Shown one piece after another: positions 24,630 through 28,100 of a stretch of DNA of 28,100 nt. The stretch covers positions 741,648 through 769,747 of the forward strand of contig BJOX01000202.1 of NCBI GenBank assembly GCA_009731375.1. The letters are read 5' to 3'. Each line of letters opens with the position of its first letter. Within the stretch, counting starts at the first letter, position 1. Under the pieces are notes generated by a model. The model did not search any database and was not told the origin of the DNA. It saw only the letters and a list, made by a program, of their open reading frames with translations. Both the position numbers and the translations under genes were made by a program. This DNA comes from Paulinella micropora. Lineage: Eukaryota > Cercozoa > Imbricatea > Euglyphida.

Positions 24630-25360
24630 NNNNNNNNNNNNNNNNNNNNNNNNNNNNNNNNNNNNNNNNNNNNNNNNNNNNNNNNNNNNNNNNNNNNNNN
24701 NNNNNNNNNNNNNNNNNNNNNNNNNNNNNNNNNNNNNNNNNNNNNNNNNNNNNNNNNNNNNNNNNNNNNNNNNNNNNNNNNNNNNNNNNNNNNNNNNNNN
24801 NNNNNNNNNNNNNNNNNNNNNNNNNNNNNNNNNNNNNNNNNNNNNNNNNNNNNNNNNNNNNNNNNNNNNNNNNNNNNNNNNNNNNNNNNNNNNNNNNNNN
24901 NNNNNNNNNNNNNNNNNNNNNNNNNNNNNNNNNNNNNNNNNNNNNNNNNNNNNNNNNNNNNNNNNNNNNNNNNNNNNNNNNNNNNNNNNNNNNNNNNNNN
25001 NNNNNNNNNNNNNNNNNNNNNNNNNNNNNNNNNNNNNNNNNNNNNNNNNNNNNNNNNNNNNNNNNNNNNNNNNNNNNNNNNNNNNNNNNNNNNNNNNNNN
25101 NNNNNNNNNNNNNNNNNNNNNNNNNNNNNNNNNNNNNNNNNNNNNNNNNNNNNNNNNNNNNNNNNNNNNNNNNNNNNNNNNNNNNNNNNNNNNNNNNNNN
25201 NNNNNNNNNNNNNNNNNNNNNNNNNNNNNNNNNNNNNNNNNNNNNNNNNNNNNNNNNNNNNNNNNNNNNNNNNNNNNNNNNNNNNNNNNNNNNNNNNNNN
25301 NNNNNNNNNNNNNNNNNNNNNNNNNNNNNNNNNNNNNNNNNNNNNNNNNNNNNNNNNNNN
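24630..25360. other. Assembly gap, 731 N
   Basis: Unknown bases. Smaller 10-N gaps are at 1132-1141, 5517-5526 and 5740-5749. Confidence 0.99.
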
Positions 25361-25706
25361 GGCACAAGAGAGAGAGATAGAGAGAGAACCGGCGTTCTTG
25401 TCCCGCACGTGTAACAAGCTCTGTTCGCATGTCTAAATAATATACGTATTAGTTGGCCCCGCCTGCCCCCTTGCACTTCTTACAGCAGCAGCAAGAGCCA
25501 CAGCTGGTCATGCAGCCATACACATACATAGATAGGTAGATATAGGTAGGTAGATAGGTAGATAGGTAGATAGGCGACTCTATACCCGCGCCAATACCCA
25601 TATAGATTTATGGATAGATAGATAGAACATAGATAGCTGCCTGCGCCACTGGTAGCTGCTAACTAGCTGAGCTAGCTCTAGCTAGCTACCATCCATCCAT
25701 CCATCC

Positions 25707-25763
<57 letters not shown>

Positions 25764-25865
25764 CCTATCTATCTGTCTAGGTCGATGCAAGAGTGGCCTA
25801 GTCTAAGGGCTGATGGGCAGAGGGGACACAACTCAAACAACAAGCACAAAGCTTTTGAGGAAAAA
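25361..25865. other. Post-gap stretch, possible exon plus tetranucleotide repeats
   Basis: After (GA)n, a good acceptor (CTTGCACTTCTTACAG, ending 25483) is followed by QQQEPQLVMQPYTY in one frame and a stop within 20 codons. It might be a last exon of the CCCH gene, but the join cannot be tested across the gap. Then (GATAGGTA)-like repeats and (TATC)n at 25688-25780. Confidence 0.3.
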
Positions 25866-25869
25866 TTAT

Positions 25870-26006
25870 TTCTTCTCTTCTTCTTCTTCTTCTTCTTCTT
25901 CTTCTTCTTCTTCTTCTTCTTCTTCTTCTTCTTCTTCTTCTTCTTCTTCTTCTTCTTCTTCTTCTTCTCCTCCTCCTCCTCCTCCTTCTTCTTCTTCTCC
26001 TTCTTC
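25870..26006. repeat. (TTC)n/(TCC)n microsatellite
   Basis: About 135 bp of CTT and CCT repeats. Poly-Phe, poly-Ser and poly-Lys frames across it are meaningless. Confidence 0.93.
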
Positions 26007-26049
26007 CACACAATATGACCATGACGGAAATAACAATCAGCCTACGGTT

Positions 26050-26290
26050 GATATCATGGAAGCTAGATTATTACTATTAGTTACACATACACAAGCTTCG
26101 AGGTGTGAAACATGAACCGAATGATCATGAAGCTAGATTTTTACAAAAACACCCACACACATAAGCTCTGAGGTGTAAAATCTAACCTACATTATGACTC
26201 CAAACATACTACTTAGTGATCATGGAAGCTAGATTATTATGAATAAACATACACACACAAGCTTCATTATTATCATGAGTATTATTATCA
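26050..26290. repeat. Degenerate 75-90 bp tandem repeat, three copies
   Basis: ATCATGGAAGCTAGATTATTA-type starts near 26053, 26125 and 26219, each followed by an ACACACA stretch and AAGCTTCGAGGTGTGAAA or AAGCTCTGAGGTGTAAAA in the first two. No gene. Confidence 0.7.
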
Positions 26291-27206
26291 GCACTATTTC
26301 AATTTCTACTTCGTTTTCGTCTTTTTTCTTTTTTCTTGTTGTTGTTGGGATCTCAGCACATTTTGTTTTTTTCCTTTCTTGTACATGAGAATTTTAGCAG
26401 TCATTTCGGAGGTTGGACCTCATTCACACAAAACGTACACAAGAGCATACACACACACGCCTCATAGCACACATACGCTTATCCCACTCCTATTCCGTAA
26501 CAAGAAGCCGAAGTCGAGCTGGCAAACGCATATACATGCTTACAAACTCGCTCGCCATAACTTAGAATCCATGGGGAGGGAAGTTACATCCAAGATCATC
26601 CGGAAGAGAAGCAGTATACTTACAGTATATAATGCCCGTCTCCATCAATGGCCTAATGATATTCAAGTGACAAAAACGATCCCACTTCGATCGCATATCG
26701 TTTTCCATCAATCCCAGTGCTATCACAGTACTAAAGCGCGTTCTACACCACCCAGAATTCCGGGTTTCTGGGGCCACTTTCTGGGTTTTTGCTTCCTGAA
26801 AAGCCTGGCCTTTGGTGTGCCACTTTGACACCCAGAACCCGGAAATCTGGGTTGTGTAGAACGGACCTAAAGCAATGGTTTGAAAGCTCAGGACAAGAGC
26901 TTTCAAATGACATGCTCAGCATTTTCGTAACTTGAATAGTGATAGAGAAACATCAGTTCAAAGTTGGGTGGGTCATGATGGCGGCACTTGAAAGTCGTCA
27001 GTGATTGTAATGTTAAGGGCGAAGTCACTTTTGGTCAAGTCACCTCGAAGCTTGTGTGGTTTTTATAATAAGCTTAAGTAGCTTGCGGTTTTGATAATAA
27101 GCTTAACTAGCTTCAATTATCATTCAGTTCATGTTTCGCACGCTTCTCCTTCTCCTTCTTCTTCCTCTTCTCCTCTTCCTCTTCTTCTTCTTCTCCTCCT
27201 CCTCCT

Positions 27207-27240
<34 letters not shown>

Positions 27241-27976
27241 TACTACTACTATCACATGATTATTCTTGTCTTAAGTAGTACATGTACTATTATGTTTCAT
27301 CAATACTATAAGGCTGTCACACCTTTGATGCCGGGCCATGTTATATACTATTACCGTAGTGCGGCTTTGTGCAAGCCTGGTTCAGAAATTGTAGGTTCAA
27401 TCACTGAGCCGGTAGATTCTCAACTTGAACTAACAGTCCGTGTCACGTCACATTGCTTAATTATTATTACCGGTACCGTAATATTGTATATCATTCAAAT
27501 TATCATGTATTAATATGTAGTATTAACATTAATATATTGTAAATTAGTCCACGCCTCATTACCGCTTTATGTGGAAAAAATAACGTTAGAAAAATTATTA
27601 ATATTATTCTGTTGTATTACTGTGGACATTCAAGTGGCAAAACTTCCAATCAAATTTGAATTAGTGGTCAGAAATCTAATTAATTGTCAGATATTTGATT
27701 AGTGGTCGGACTTCGGCGACTCTGACTTGAATTACATTAATAATATTAATAAGTGAAAGTTGAACGGTAATATTAATAATAATACTAAATTTTACTAATA
27801 ATATTAATAGTATAATAATACTGATACTAGTATTTAATATATATAATAATACTACAGTGAATAATAATAATATATAATTATAATATATAATAATAATAAT
27901 AATATATAATAATAAATTAATGATAATAACAATAATAATAATGATAATAATAATAATATTAAATAATAATAATACT
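26291..27976. other. Intergenic DNA, no supported gene
   Basis: Apart from the foldback element at 26736-26868 and a hairpin (GAAAGCTC/GAGCTTTC, 26882-26904), this holds a 40-bp imperfect repeat near 27055-27110 (ATAATAAGCTTAA), CTT/CTA repeats at 27147-27250 and AT-rich TAA/TTA DNA from 27510. Open frames of 110-150 codons exist, but none shows a motif or a joinable exon. Confidence 0.6.
26736..26868. mobile_element. Short foldback/MITE-like element with candidate 7-bp target duplication
   Basis: Arms of about 33 bp (CGTTCTACAC at 26739 and GTGTAGAACG ending 26863) pair with a few mismatches and include CCCAGA and CCGGGTT. CTAAAGC occurs just outside both ends, as expected for a target-site duplication. 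About 60 bp lie between the arms. Confidence 0.6.
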
Positions 27977-27978
27977 GA

Positions 27979-28100
27979 ATAGTGCTTCTCTGTCAATGGC
28001 TGATGCATTTCTGCACATGCGCCTCCATCGTCTCACCCGTGAGGGGAGTACGAAGAATTGACGATAAGCTCTAATGACACCCCCGCAAGGGCAGTTCCAA
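27979..28100 (-). repeat. Interspersed repeat copy 3, inverted, at the window end
   Basis: The reverse complement of copies 1 and 2; its TTA-rich side faces inward. The last base of the window is the first base of TTGGAACTG. Confidence 0.75.

Noticed and set aside
26379-27513. Plus-strand frames of about 140-150 codons
   Set aside because: No motif, they cross simple repeats or the foldback element, and no exon joins were found.

Overview
This window is eukaryotic nuclear DNA. Its exons are bounded by GT...AG junctions, its introns are long and filled with microsatellites, it carries a non-LTR retrotransposon with a restriction-like endonuclease, and it encodes SET and CCCH zinc-finger proteins. 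I cannot name the species. A protist or an early-branching animal or animal relative would fit, but nothing in the sequence is diagnostic. It looks like a complete small scaffold: it contains four N gaps, and both ends stop inside the same interspersed repeat, in opposite orientation.

Layout. (1) 439-6388, minus strand: a gene of about 16 exons, rebuilt here by joining GT/AG sites. The reading phase agrees at every junction from 6388 to 1234; a 10-N gap then precedes the last two exons, which encode a SET-type domain. (2) 6390-7812: microsatellite, mainly (CATA)n, ending in (TATC)n. (3) 7813-12830: two head-to-tail copies of one retrotransposon with a reverse transcriptase and an R2-type endonuclease. 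The first copy is 5'-truncated and the second is full length, and both sit against (TATC)n. A third fragment lies at 5527-5739. (4) About 13070-16930, plus strand: a broken gene resembling the Tnp2/DUF4218 transposase class (CACTA/Plavaka-like). (5) 17040-17540: a dense array of short dyad repeats. (6) 18998-24283, plus strand: a CCCH zinc-finger gene of nine or more small exons, again with phases that match, whose introns are almost entirely simple repeats. (7) 24544-28100: interspersed repeat, large gap, microsatellites, a foldback element and AT-rich DNA with no convincing gene.

Two themes run through the window. First, a 21-bp-period repeat with core AGTG-N5-CACT recurs in at least eleven arrays. 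Six lie in introns of the minus-strand gene and the others lie in or beside the transposase-like gene. Its arms spell TAGTG and CACTA, the ends that define CACTA transposons. Second, splice junctions in the zinc-finger gene are duplicated together with adjoining exon sequence: six acceptor copies, a doubled microexon, five in-frame donor copies, a doubled half-finger exon and three copies of one exon end. The gene may therefore be a natural case of satellite growth creating alternative splice sites. All gene models are hand-built from sequence and need RNA evidence.
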